DNA of 64,000 nucleotides. Origin: Flexivirga caeni (GTDB lineage Bacteria; Actinomycetota; Actinomycetes; Actinomycetales; Dermatophilaceae). The stretch is from the NCBI RefSeq assembly GCF_003724155.1, contig NZ_RJJQ01000001.1, positions 248,001 to 312,000 of the forward strand, written 5' to 3'. The notes under the pieces were generated by a model that saw only the letters and a program-made list of their open reading frames with translations, did not search any database and had not been told where the DNA came from. This document shows, in pieces, positions 43,412 through 52,203 of the stretch. Position numbers and translations under genes: made by a program. Numbering within the stretch: the stretch's first letter is position 1; every line of letters begins with the position of its first letter.

Positions 43412-43516
43412 ATGCGGCGATTTGTCGTGCCTTCGCATCCGATGACATCGCACCCAAAGGACCTGACCCCTGAAGACTCTGAACCTGGGCATTCTGGCTC
43501 ACGTCGACGCCGGTAA
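43412..43516 (+). CDS. Short upstream ORF with strong ribosome-binding site
   Basis: 34 residues, MRRFVVPSHPMTSHPKDL then an Arg-rich end. GGAAGGGGGAGGG directly before ATG 43412 is the strongest ribosome-binding site in the neighbourhood. It overlaps the first 47 bases of the ribosomal protection gene in another frame. It may be a leader peptide, or the true N-terminus of that gene if one C is missing in the run at 43467-43470. Confidence 0.5.
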   Translation: MRRFVVPSHPMTSHPKDLTPEDSEPGHSGSRRRR

Positions 43517-45203
43517 GACCAGTCTCACCGAGCGTCTGTTGTATGACGCCGGAGCCGTCGACCATCTCGGCCGTGTCGATTCCGGTGACACCAGCACCGA
43601 CACGCTCGCCCAAGAACGCCGCCGCGGGATCACGATCAAGACCGCCGTGGCGACCTTCACCATCAACGACCTCGTGGTCAATCTCATTGATACGCCGGGT
43701 CACCCGGACTTCATCGCCGAAGTCGAGCGTGCCTTGCGGGTGCTCGACGGAGCTATCCTCGTCGTCTCCGCGGTTGAGGGAGTTCAACCACAGACCCGGG
43801 TGATCCTGCGCGTGCTGCGCCGCATGAAAGTGCCGACCCTGGTCTTCGTCAACAAGACCGACCGGCCCGGTGCGGACCCTGACCATGTCGCGGCGCAGAT
43901 CCCCGACGCGATCCCGATGTGGCGCGACGTCCGCGAGGCCATCGCCGAACACGACGATGACGCTCTTGCGGCATTCGTCGGCGGTCAACCGATCCCGGAC
44001 GACGTGTTGCCACGCCTGGTAGCGAACGGCCTTCTGCTGCCTGTGTTCCGGGGCTCTGCGGTGACTGGCGACGGCGTGTCCGACCTGACGAATGCGCTCG
44101 CAACGATGCTGCCTGCCGCGAGCGGCGATCCGGATGCGGACCTCGATGCGGTCGTGTTCTCCATCGACCACGATCGCGCTGCGTGGGTGCGAGTCCGCCA
44201 GGGCACGATGCAGGTCCGGGACCGGATCGGCGACGAGCGGATCACGGCGATCGATGGCGCGGATGCGATCCGTGCGGGCGGCATCGGCCGCATCCACGGC
44301 GTGCGGGCGGCGCGCATCGGTGATGTGCTCGGACAAGGTGTTCGCATGCCTGCGGTCTTCCCGCCACCGACGCTGACGGCCACGGTCGAACCGGTAGACC
44401 CGCAACGACGCTCCGCGCTCGCCGTCGCGCTGCGCGCCCTCGCCGACCAAGATCCACTGATCGACGTCCGCCTCGACAAGCACACCCAGCAGCTGTCGGT
44501 CTCGCTCTATGGGCAAGTGCAGCAAGAGGTCCTCGGCGACACCCTGCGGGAGGACTTCGGCATCGACACACTCTTCGGAGAGGCGACAACGCCCCTGCGC
44601 GAACAGATCGCGGGTCCGGCCGCCGCCGGGGCCGTCATCGGCGAAGCCGACAACCCGTGGATGGCGACGCTGGAACTGAGGATCGCGCCTGCGGCGGAGA
44701 CCTCAGTACGGCTCGCCGTGCCCGTCGAAAACCTGCCACTGTATGTCTACGGCTCTACCGAGACCTTCCGCGGCGCGATGGAGAGCTACGTGCGCGAGGC
44801 TTTCGCGGCCGGCGGGCCACGCGGGTGGGAGGTCGTCGACGCCGCTGTCGTCGTCACCCGTTGCGGTTACGCATCACCGATATCCGGCGCACGCGACTTC
44901 CGGCATCTGACTGCCGAACTCCTCGGCCGGGCGATCGCCGGCGCGGGAACTGTTCTGTGCGAGCCCGAACAACGAATCGTCGTTGAAGGACCTGCTCGCG
45001 CGGCCACCGCGCTGCTCAGCGCACTGCCCGGTCTCGGCGCGCAGATCACCGACTGCATCGTCAATGAGGTCAGCTGCACGGTGACGGGGCTCTTGCCGGC
45101 CGCACGGGTGACGGAGCTGGAACGTGCGCTCCCCGGCCTGACCCACGGTGAAGGCACGCTCGACGCCGAATTCGCAGGCTGGCGAACGCTGCCCGACGGA
45201 TAG
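43470..45203 (+). CDS. Tetracycline-resistance-type ribosomal protection protein (EF-G-like)
   Basis: 577 residues from CTG 43470. Translational GTPase of the Tet(M)/OtrA group: G1 AHVDAGKTS, G2 RRGITIKTA, G3 DTPGH, G4 NKTD, then EF-G-like domains with a late PVENLPLYVYGSTETFRGAMESYVREA. Such proteins dislodge tetracycline from the ribosome. The stop at 43464 forbids an upstream ATG in this frame, and the P-loop lies before the first in-frame ATG, so initiation must be at CTG 43470 or come from the 43412 ORF by a frame change. AAAGGA lies 8 bases before the CTG. Somewhat shorter than Tet(M). Confidence 0.85.
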   Translation: MKTLNLGILAHVDAGKTSLTERLLYDAGAVDHLGRVDSGDTSTDTLAQERRRGITIKTAVATFTINDLVVNLIDTPGHPDFIAEVERALRVLDGAILVVSAVEGVQPQTRVILRVLRRMKVPTLVFVNKTDRPGADPDHVAAQIPDAIPMWRDVREAIAEHDDDALAAFVGGQPIPDDVLPRLVANGLLLPVFRGSAVTGDGVSDLTNALATMLPAASGDPDADLDAVVFSIDHDRAAWVRVRQGTMQVRDRIGDERITAIDGADAIRAGGIGRIHGVRAARIGDVLGQGVRMPAVFPPPTLTATVEPVDPQRRSALAVALRALADQDPLIDVRLDKHTQQLSVSLYGQVQQEVLGDTLREDFGIDTLFGEATTPLREQIAGPAAAGAVIGEADNPWMATLELRIAPAAETSVRLAVPVENLPLYVYGSTETFRGAMESYVREAFAAGGPRGWEVVDAAVVVTRCGYASPISGARDFRHLTAELLGRAIAGAGTVLCEPEQRIVVEGPARAATALLSALPGLGAQITDCIVNEVSCTVTGLLPAARVTELERALPGLTHGEGTLDAEFAGWRTLPDG

Positions 45204-45254
45204 CCGGTGGTCGCACTCGCGGCGCGACCGGACGCCACTATCGCAGGCGCGGTC

Positions 45255-45569
45255 TCAGCGCATCTGCCATGGGTTGACCACCTGGATGCCCACCGACTCG
45301 AAGTCACCCGTGTTCCGGGTGGCCAGGTTGCGTTCCTGGATGAACAAATCGCGGAGATCTGCGCATCTGCCGCAGCGATGGCGCGCCCCGCCGCTGCCGC
45401 GATCTGCTCACGCCTACGGCCCGCAGACAGACGGGCGATGCCGAAACCCCCTCCGCGACAGTGGTAGCCGTCGTGTGCAGCGGCCCGGCAGCACTGCCCA
45501 GGCAAGGACCGCCACATCAGGGTCGTCGCGCATCATCTCCGACACGATGTTGGTATCGAAGAGAATCAC
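45255..45569 (-). pseudogene. Degraded PIN-domain (VapC/FitB-like) toxin
   Basis: GTG 45569 opens with VILFDTNIVSEMMRDDPDVAVLAW, a clear PIN N-terminus with the first Asp. The frame then shifts to GFGIARLSAGRRREQIAAAAG, the sequence jumps over the central part to ADAQISAIC, and ends NLATRNTGDFESVGIQVVNPW in a third frame. At least two indels and one deletion remove the nuclease. It keeps the GTGA overlap with its antitoxin. Confidence 0.8.
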
Positions 45570-45813
45570 GACGACAGTAGATCGGCGGCACGAGGCATCT
45601 CCCGTCGAGTTGGGATCTCCAACTCGACCCCGCCTATCGCGCCGAATCTTTCCCGGATGGCTTCCGCAAGATTCGGGCGCTCGTTGTCGTCAGCCGTCAC
45701 AACATCGGTCAGGATCGTTCGGACCTCGGCTTCCATGGGTCGTCCGTGTGTCGCCGCCCGCAGCTTCAGCTGACGGGCAACACCTTGTCAAGATCTCGCA
45801 CGCTGATCGCCAA
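45566..45813 (-). pseudogene. FitA/VapB-like antitoxin with one-base frameshift
   Basis: TTG 45813 would give LAISVRDLD, and in the next frame QGVARQLKLRAATHGRPMEAEVRTILTD follows, the ribbon-helix-helix and motif of FitA-type antitoxins, ending PRAADLLSS at 45566. Adding one C near 45790 joins the two halves exactly. Partner of the degraded PIN toxin. A further fragment upstream (45814-45900, GDWLLFTWADGSVEIAEDY) is not recognised. Confidence 0.7.
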
Positions 45814-45979
45814 CGCAGGGGCAGTTGTGACCAGCAGGTATGGCGGATAGTCTTCCGCGATCTCGACCGAACCATCCGCCCAGGTGAAGAGCAGCCAATC
45901 GCCAATCTACTTGCGCAGGAAGAGATTTCGGAACGGCTCTACGCGAACCGCCACCTATCCGTCAACGAGGTCGTCGTGC

Positions 45980-46423
45980 TCATCGAGTGTCGATGGTCCG
46001 CAGGGTCGTCACAAGCTCAGCCGCCGCCGCGGAGTCGACGCGGCGGGCGCCGTCCCAGTCATCGACGTGCATCCACGAGATCTCCCTCGGCGTCCCTGGC
46101 CACCGGGGAATGAGATGCACGTGCAAGTGGTCAACCCCATGACCGACACGAACCACGTACACGTGCTCGGCTCCGGCGGCTTCCAAAGCACGCGACCAGC
46201 GAGCAATCGCGACGCCGACGGCTCCGGCCTCAGCGTCCGTCAAGTCGCTGAACCCCGGCACATGCCGATGAGAGACGACGAACAAATACCCGGAGAAGAC
46301 CTCGGTTGCGGGCGCAACGATCGGGCAGTGGAACACCGACACCCGGTCGTCCTCTTCAAGATGACCACCCGGCACCCGGATCTGCCCGTTGACCTCGTCA
46401 CACACCAGGCACGATTCGCTCAT
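45980..46423 (-). CDS. HIT-family hydrolase/transferase
   Basis: 147 residues. N-terminal CLVCDEVNG (half of the zinc-binding pattern seen in HIT proteins), then the catalytic histidine triad in GVDHLHVHLIPRWPG near residue 110. Family members hydrolyse AMP-linked nucleotides such as diadenosine polyphosphates or adenylated amines. Start ATG 46423. It stands between two pseudogenes but is itself intact. Confidence 0.9.
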   Translation of the reverse strand: MSESCLVCDEVNGQIRVPGGHLEEDDRVSVFHCPIVAPATEVFSGYLFVVSHRHVPGFSDLTDAEAGAVGVAIARWSRALEAAGAEHVYVVRVGHGVDHLHVHLIPRWPGTPREISWMHVDDWDGARRVDSAAAAELVTTLRTIDTR

Positions 46424-46442
46424 CACTCGAGCGTGGCACAAC

Positions 46443-46955
46443 TCAGCCCGATAAGTATGTCGAAGGCGGGTCGTCGTCCGGCATCGCGGTACTGCGTTGC
46501 GCGGCGTCCCAAAGCGTCACGACATACGACTCCGCCTGGAAGGTGAGAGAGCCGGGGACGCCGTCTTCCGGGGGAAGGGATTCGTGGCCGTTCTCCCAGG
46601 CGAAGGCTCTTCAGGATATTTCGGCATCGCTCACGTGCAAGCTGGCGGTGAGCGCCCCGCAACCCAGGTCGCCGCAGTCTGCGCAGATATACAGCGCGGT
46701 GCGGCCAGCGCTCAGCCCCTCGGTCGGGCGCTGGCCGAGCAGTTCGTCGGCTGACTCGCTCGCGCTGCGCAGCCGCCACTCTCGACTGAACGCCGTGACG
46801 AATCCCTCCGACACCCGCATGCGCTCCCGCAGACTCGTGCCGTCCACCACGAAGTCGAGGTAGTGCACCTCGCGGTGTCTTGCTCGTGGCGCACCAAGAG
46901 CTTTCACGCTGCAGACCGCAGGCTCCAGCTGCAGCGTTGCCTGACCTTTACTCAT
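46443..46955 (-). pseudogene. Unrecognised gene with in-frame TGA
   Basis: From ATG 46955 the frame reads MSKGQATLQLEPAVCSVKALG through YICADCGDLGCGALTASLHVSDAEIS, meets TGA at 46611-46613, and then continues in the same frame with RAFAWENGHESLPPEDG to a second stop at 46443. A TGG-to-TGA change would explain it, since the following text keeps protein-like composition. The CADCGDLGCG motif might bind metal. Its start overlaps the stop of the 78-residue gene upstream by 8 bases. Function unknown. Confidence 0.6.
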
Positions 46956-47184
46956 GCTGCAGGGGGGACGAACCGTTCGTGGCGTTGTGCTTCGGCCTTC
47001 CGACCCAGGCGAGTGCTGGCGACGGCCCGCTCAGTGAGCCCGGACCTGGATTGACCACGATCGAACCGGCAGCAGCCTGAACACGCCGCAGCGCCGCCAT
47101 ATCCGGGACGACCACGCCGGGCATCGGCACCGTGTGCTGGTGAGCCGGCATGCACGTGACCGGGATTGCCGCTGCATCTCCCAT
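46948..47184 (-). CDS. Hypothetical 78-residue protein
   Basis: MGDAAAIPVTCMPAHQHTVPMPGVVVPDMAALRRVQAAAG and a Gly/Pro/Ser-rich tail. No family recognised; the Met/Pro/His-rich first half with a central Val-rich strand is distinctive. GGAGGAGGG three bases before ATG 47184 is a very good ribosome-binding site, which is the main support. It precedes and overlaps the interrupted gene above. Confidence 0.5.
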   Translation of the reverse strand: MGDAAAIPVTCMPAHQHTVPMPGVVVPDMAALRRVQAAAGSIVVNPGPGSLSGPSPALAWVGRPKHNATNGSSPLQHE

Positions 47185-47224
47185 GAGCCCTCCTCCATGG
47201 TCACGCCTCACCATACCGAAGTGG

Positions 47225-48919
47225 CTACGCCAGCCGCGGGGTCCTCGGCGGGGCGATCCGACGCGGCCCGAGCGCCTCGAAAGCGACCGCGAGTTGCAGA
47301 AGCGCCGTGTCGTCATACGCACGACCGGCGAAGGTCAGCCCGACCGGCATACCGATGTCCACCATGACGCCGAGCGGCGCCGTGACGGTCGGTATGCCGA
47401 GGTGCCGGATCGCCAGGTTGCCGTTGGCGACCCAGGTGCCGTTGCGCCACGCGAGGTCGGCGGACGCCTCGTTGACGTCCGCGTCGGCCGGTCCGACATC
47501 CGCGACCGCTGGGAAGACGACAGCGTCCAAGCGCTGCGCGTCCATCCACTCCTCCAGGTCGACGCGGCGGGTGCGTTCCAACCCGGCCAACCCGTCGGCA
47601 AGCGTGGCCATGTCGTCCAGGGTTGCGTCCGGGTGCGCCCGCACCCAGTCGGGGTAGGCGGTGATGTCGTCCGGAAATCCGGTGTAGCGATCCAGCACGC
47701 CTTCGGGCGCCGGGAAGATCGTCGCGCCGTCGACAGAGGCGAGGGACGGCAGCGCCGGGTCGCCGTTCGCGGCCAGGAAGTCCTCCCAGGCCCACGCCGA
47801 CAGGTCCTCGATCTCCTGCGCCAGGAACGCCGGCGCCACGAAGCCTCGGGTGCCGATGGTGGGCGCGCCGGCCCGGTCGCCCTCGTAGTTCGACACGACC
47901 GGGAAGTCGACGTCCACCACCTCGGCACCGGCCGCGGTCAGGTCGGCGCGCGCCTGCTCCCACAGCACGATCACCGACTCCCGGGTCTCGATGCGCTCAC
48001 CGGTCGGCCCGCCAATGGTCGTTCCGGTGCCAGCGTCCGGGTCGGCGTTGACGTACATCCGCGGTATGCCGAGGCGTCTGCCGGCAAGCGAAACACCTTC
48101 TCGCAGAGCGACATACGACGTCGGCCGCACGGAGGACGCCGCCGGGATCGGCACCCACGGCTGCACCCGCCAGAAGTCGCCGCGTGTGTCGGCGTCGTCC
48201 GCGACCACGACGTCGAGCACCTCCAGGAGATCGGCCATCGTGCGTGCGTGCGGCACGACGACGTCCATCGTCGGCACCAGCGGCCAGTTGCCGCGGACCG
48301 AGATCACGCCGCGCGACGGGGTGTAGGCACACAGACCGTTGTTCGACGCCGGGCCGCGACCACTGGACCAGGTCTCCTCACCAAGACCGAAGGCGGCGAA
48401 ACTCGCCGCGGTCGCCGTACCCGATCCGTTGGACGACCCGGACGCGAACGGAGCCGTCAGGTAGTCGGCGTTGTAGGGGCTCTCCGCCCGGCCATAGACG
48501 CCGCGCTGCATGCCGCCGTTCGCCATCGGCGGCATGTTCGTCAGCCCGAGACAGATCGCACCGCCGGCCCGCAGCCGCTCAATGGTGAACGCGTCGCGCT
48601 GCGCGACCAGGCCCGCGAACGCCGGGCTGCCGGCCGCGGCGGTCAGGCCCTTGACCAGGTAGCTGTCCTTCGCGGTGAACGGGATCCCGTCCAGCGGCCC
48701 GAGGGTCTCACCTGCCGCCCGTCGGCGGTCGGACGCGGCAGCCTCGTCCCTGGCTTCGGGATTGGGTACGACGAGGGCGTTCAGTGCGGTGCTGGTCTCC
48801 AGCCCGTCATACGCGTCGATCCGCGCGAGGTAGGCGTCGACCAACTCAACAGCAGTCGTCTCACCGGACTCGAGTGCCGCGCGCAATTCGGCGATGGAGC
48901 GTTCGACGACATCGATCAC
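47225..48919 (-). CDS. Amidase-signature enzyme
   Basis: 564 residues. The amidase signature triad is visible: Lys84 in DGIPFTAKDSY, the cis-Ser in FASGSSNGSGTATA (about 160-170) and the nucleophile region GLGEETWSSGRGPASNNG (about 178-195). It resembles bacterial amidases acting on small amides more than GatA, since no Glu-tRNA operon is present. GTG 48919 start; C-terminal about 60 residues (DIGMPVGLTFAGRAYDDTALL) are typical. Divergent from a nitroreductase. Confidence 0.92.
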   Translation of the reverse strand: MIDVVERSIAELRAALESGETTAVELVDAYLARIDAYDGLETSTALNALVVPNPEARDEAAASDRRRAAGETLGPLDGIPFTAKDSYLVKGLTAAAGSPAFAGLVAQRDAFTIERLRAGGAICLGLTNMPPMANGGMQRGVYGRAESPYNADYLTAPFASGSSNGSGTATAASFAAFGLGEETWSSGRGPASNNGLCAYTPSRGVISVRGNWPLVPTMDVVVPHARTMADLLEVLDVVVADDADTRGDFWRVQPWVPIPAASSVRPTSYVALREGVSLAGRRLGIPRMYVNADPDAGTGTTIGGPTGERIETRESVIVLWEQARADLTAAGAEVVDVDFPVVSNYEGDRAGAPTIGTRGFVAPAFLAQEIEDLSAWAWEDFLAANGDPALPSLASVDGATIFPAPEGVLDRYTGFPDDITAYPDWVRAHPDATLDDMATLADGLAGLERTRRVDLEEWMDAQRLDAVVFPAVADVGPADADVNEASADLAWRNGTWVANGNLAIRHLGIPTVTAPLGVMVDIGMPVGLTFAGRAYDDTALLQLAVAFEALGPRRIAPPRTPRLA

Positions 48920-49035
48920 TGCGGGTCTCCTGGCGGTCGTGGGTTCCGGCTTCGCCAGAGTCTCTCACCGAGTGCTCCGTCCGGTCTCGCGTATGCCCAT
49001 CGCGCGGTATGACGCGCGCCCGGCATACTCGGCGG

Positions 49036-49617
49036 ATGGCGACGTGCGAGATTCCGGCCGTTCCCGAAGTGCACCCGGCGCTCCGGCGCAGGTTCAGCCC
49101 AGTGCGGTTCGACCCGGACGCGATCGTCACCGCCGCGCAACTCGACACCTTGCTGCAAGCCGCAGGGAACGCCCCATCGGCCGGCAACTCCCAACCGTGG
49201 AGTTTCATCGTCGGAAGACGTGGGGACGAAGTACACGACCGGATCGTCCAGTACCTGGCGCGCAGTTCAACTGCGTGGGCTCCGGGCGCTTCGCTGCTGG
49301 TCGTGAACCTCGCGCACGTCCGCGTCGAGGACACAGACAACTGGGAGTACTCGGAATTCGCCCGGTACGACCTCGGGCAAGCCGTCGCGCACATGACCAT
49401 CCAGGGGCTCGTTCTCGGGCTGGACGCACATCAGTTCCGCGCGTTCGACCGGGACGCAGTGGCGGCCGAGTTCGACGTGCCCGGGCACTGGGAGGTCACC
49501 TCGATGACGGCGTTCGGGGTTGCCGCGCACGCTCCTGGGGAGATCGCATCGCCGGGCACCAGCCGCGAGCGCGCGGAGATCGACGAGATCACCTGGGCGA
49601 GGGCGGGCGGCAGCTGA
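49036..49617 (+). CDS. Nitroreductase-family protein
   Basis: 193 residues of the FMN-dependent nitroreductase fold: RRRFSPVRFDPDAIV, AGNAPSAGNSQPWSFIVGRR (FMN-binding), DLGQAVAHMTIQGLVLGLDAHQF and VTSMTAFGVAA near the end. It probably uses NAD(P)H to reduce nitro compounds or quinones. ATG 49036; the spacer to the divergent amidase is 116 bp. Confidence 0.92.
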   Translation: MATCEIPAVPEVHPALRRRFSPVRFDPDAIVTAAQLDTLLQAAGNAPSAGNSQPWSFIVGRRGDEVHDRIVQYLARSSTAWAPGASLLVVNLAHVRVEDTDNWEYSEFARYDLGQAVAHMTIQGLVLGLDAHQFRAFDRDAVAAEFDVPGHWEVTSMTAFGVAAHAPGEIASPGTSRERAEIDEITWARAGGS

Positions 49618-49667
49618 CCGCGCAGGAACGCCAAGTCCCACCTCGCCAACTCCCCGGGCCGGCTCGC

Positions 49668-50189
49668 TCACCGCAACGGCAGGTCGACCGAGACGATATC
49701 CGGGAACGCCAGCGCTTCCCAGAACAGGGCCGCGGACTCGCCTTCATCGAGGATCCCGACGGAGACGAGCCAGGCCGTCAGGATCATGCCGTGCGATGCG
49801 ACAACCACGTTCTGCGAATTGCTGGGGATGCGAACGACGGCGTCAAAGCGTGCAGCCGCATCGGTCGGCGTCTCCCATCCCTCGTGCCTGGAGTCGAGTT
49901 GTCCCGAGACCCATGCTCGTCGGCATGGTCGGACATCGCCGCCCAACGGTTCCACGGGGCGCCGAACCTCGTTGAGTCTCCGATCGACATCGAATGAGTC
50001 GTCCACGGCGAGCCGCAGGGTCTCCTGAGCTTTGCGCTCTGCCGAGGCAATGCAGCACGAGCCGGTGGGTAGTCGTCCCCGCAGCTTGCCCGCCGCCATC
50101 CGGCCCTCGCCCGAGAGGCGCCATTCGTGCGGCTCCGACACTGGGTCCAGTTCCGGCATCGCGTGGCGCACAGCGAAGACTCGGCCCAT
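49668..50189 (-). CDS. Histidine phosphatase family protein
   Basis: 173 residues. The N-terminal RHA motif (VFAVRHAMPEL) replaces the usual RHG, an Arg in RRPVEPLG and a second His in VVVASHGMILTAW complete the phosphoglycerate-mutase-like pocket. The central region CCIASAERKAQETLRLAV is typical. Role could be small-molecule phosphate hydrolysis; substrate unknown. ATG 50189. Confidence 0.83.
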   Translation of the reverse strand: MGRVFAVRHAMPELDPVSEPHEWRLSGEGRMAAGKLRGRLPTGSCCIASAERKAQETLRLAVDDSFDVDRRLNEVRRPVEPLGGDVRPCRRAWVSGQLDSRHEGWETPTDAAARFDAVVRIPSNSQNVVVASHGMILTAWLVSVGILDEGESAALFWEALAFPDIVSVDLPLR

Positions 50190-50270
50190 GGGATGCGACG
50201 ATACCGATCGTCGCGACATCCGTCGGCGTCGCCAAGAACGCGGCATACTCGGCAGATGAAGCGTGGGTGA

Positions 50271-50738
50271 GTGCTGCTCGGGGCGGTGCTACCGGTCATC
50301 GCCATACCGATCGGCGGACTCTGGTTGTGGGGCAGGCCGCGTGCGGAGGTGTCGTTGCCGACATACCCAGCCTCGCCCGCGGACGTCGTCAAGCTCTACG
50401 TGCGCGCGATGGACGTCCGTGACTTCGACGCGTGCCGACGAATGGGAATCGCCGATCGGACCACGGTCGGCGCGAACTGGATGAGCCTGCACGCACCCAA
50501 TGTCACGAACCTCCGAATCGATCGAGTCCACTCGATCGTGCCCGGAGCGCGGGCTGCGAAGGAGCAGTACAACTCGCAGTTGCGTGGCTGGGAGCAGACA
50601 GTTGCCGTCGACACGACCGCGACCTTGAACAACTTCAACGGCTTTCAGGCAAGTCGGCCTGGCGAACCGTGGTCCTACGAGCTGGTGCGCCACGACGACT
50701 CCTCGCCGGGGCTGATCTTCGACCAGGGCCAGGGCTGA
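50271..50738 (+). CDS. Hypothetical membrane-anchored or secreted protein
   Basis: 155 residues. One N-terminal hydrophobic segment (LLGAVLPVIAIPIGGLWLW) then a soluble domain (YPASPADVVKLYVRAMDVRDFDACRRMGIADRTTVGANWM and later VDTTATLNNFNGF) that resembles NTF2-like or DUF4829-type extracytoplasmic domains without clear family match. GTG 50271 start, no strong ribosome-binding site. Followed by an inverted repeat at 50755-50813. Confidence 0.65.
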   Translation: MLLGAVLPVIAIPIGGLWLWGRPRAEVSLPTYPASPADVVKLYVRAMDVRDFDACRRMGIADRTTVGANWMSLHAPNVTNLRIDRVHSIVPGARAAKEQYNSQLRGWEQTVAVDTTATLNNFNGFQASRPGEPWSYELVRHDDSSPGLIFDQGQG

Positions 50739-50754
50739 GCCACTTCGACCGCAC

Positions 50755-50813
50755 CGAGTGGACAGTCGTTGCGGTGAGGGGTCGACTCTCACGACAACTG
50801 CTGTCCACTCGGC
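50755..50813. repeat. Intergenic inverted repeat, CGAGTGG-type
   Basis: CCGAGTGGACAG (50755-50766) and CTGTCCACTCGG (50802-50813), perfect 12-bp arms; the inner part pairs partly. It lies in the tail-to-tail gap between the hypothetical gene and the MFS gene and could terminate both. A half-copy CCGAGTGGGGAC occurs near 52117. Confidence 0.8.
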
Positions 50814-50845
50814 GTCGCTCGCCACGAAGTGGGCGGAACCCGAAG

Positions 50846-52099
50846 CTACCCCGACCCCACCGGCACCGACTCCACCAGCGACTCACTCGGCTGCCGCTGG
50901 CGCCAGGGCAGCAGGGCGGCGCTGGCGATGATGAGCACGGAGGCGAGCCCGATCGACAGGCGGATGCCGGACAGGGCCGCGACGAGGCCACCGAGCGCGA
51001 CCATCAGCGGCTGCGCCACCTTGGAGCTGATCGACCACGCGGTGTTGACCCTCGCCTGCAGGCCATCGGGCGTGACCGTCATCCGATAGGTGCCGAACGT
51101 GGGGTTGAACATGCCGGCGAAGAACAGCAGCGTCGTCTCGGCGAGGGTGACGACGATCAACCCGGCCCAGCCGCGCGGTGCGACTGCCAGTAGACAGACC
51201 GGCAGGCAGCGGGCCGTGCCGGTGACGAGCATCAGCCGGAAACCACTCGAGCTGCGGATTCGTCGCTTGGCGACCAGTGCGCCGACCAAGCCACCACAGC
51301 CCTGTATGCCGAGGGAGAGCCCGTACTGCCACGGCGCGAGGTGTAGCTCCCGCAGCATGAAAACCGTCAGCAGCGGGGAGATCCACATGATGCCGCCGCC
51401 GAAGAGCAACGCGTTCAGGAACAGCGAGCGCAACACTCGGTGCCGCCAGATGTACGCCCAGCCCGCGCCGATCTCCGCGGCCCGGCCACGCTGCGACGAC
51501 TGTGCCGGCGGCGAAGGTTCGGTGCTGCGCAGGCTGCGGACGAACGCGGCCGAGAAGAGGAAGCTGACGGCGTCCAGCAGCACCGTGGACACCGCGCCGA
51601 ACGCCGAGATCAGCACACCGCCGATCGGTGGTCCGGCGGTGGTCGCCGTCCACGAGGTCGCTTCCAGATCGGCATTCGCCTCACCGCGGGCGGATGCCGG
51701 AAGCAGCGACTTGAGGTGCGCGGTGGACGCAGCCCCGAACACCATCGCGCCACCGACCTGGATGACGCCGACGACGCACAACTGGACGAACGTCAGCCAG
51801 CCGAGCACTGCGGCCGCGGGCACCGTCGCCAGCGCCGCGAAGCGCACGAGGTCGGCCCCCATCATCACCGGCCGCTTGCGGCGAAACTCGATCCACGGGC
51901 CGAGGGGCAGCACCAGCGCCGCCGCAGTCAGGCCGGAGAACGCAGCGATCACGGACACCTGCCACACCGGAGCATGCAGCACCAGCGCCGCGACAATCGC
52001 CAGCTCGCCACTGCCGATCGCGCTCCCGAGCTGGCTGATCGCATAACCGGACCACAGCCGGCGGAAGTCCCCACGCCACCAACCCGGCTCCGTCGTCAC
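50846..52099 (-). CDS. MFS transporter (macrolide-efflux-like branch)
   Basis: 417 residues with 12 predicted helices. WWRGDFRRLWSGYAISQLGSAIGSGELAIVA at the start, WIEFRRKRPVMMGADLVR as the loop 2-3 motif and VSFLFSAAFVRSLR before the central loop match the MFS_3/MefA-like branch. GTG 52099 fits the start of homology (VTTEPGWWRGDFRRLW); a longer frame upstream is not supported. Substrate unknown. Confidence 0.88.
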   Translation of the reverse strand: MTTEPGWWRGDFRRLWSGYAISQLGSAIGSGELAIVAALVLHAPVWQVSVIAAFSGLTAAALVLPLGPWIEFRRKRPVMMGADLVRFAALATVPAAAVLGWLTFVQLCVVGVIQVGGAMVFGAASTAHLKSLLPASARGEANADLEATSWTATTAGPPIGGVLISAFGAVSTVLLDAVSFLFSAAFVRSLRSTEPSPPAQSSQRGRAAEIGAGWAYIWRHRVLRSLFLNALLFGGGIMWISPLLTVFMLRELHLAPWQYGLSLGIQGCGGLVGALVAKRRIRSSSGFRLMLVTGTARCLPVCLLAVAPRGWAGLIVVTLAETTLLFFAGMFNPTFGTYRMTVTPDGLQARVNTAWSISSKVAQPLMVALGGLVAALSGIRLSIGLASVLIIASAALLPWRQRQPSESLVESVPVGSG

Positions 52100-52203
52100 C
52101 TGCAGCAACCTAGACCCGAGTGGGGACAGGCCTCGCCATACCGGCTGGTCAGCGCCGGTCAACCGACAGCGTTGTCCTCCAGCATGGAAACCCAACCGTG
52201 CGA

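Noticed and set aside
45204-45467. Plus-strand small protein after the ribosomal protection gene
   Set aside because: It is the antisense of the degraded PIN toxin; the minus strand shows recognisable PIN text with GTGA-coupled antitoxin.
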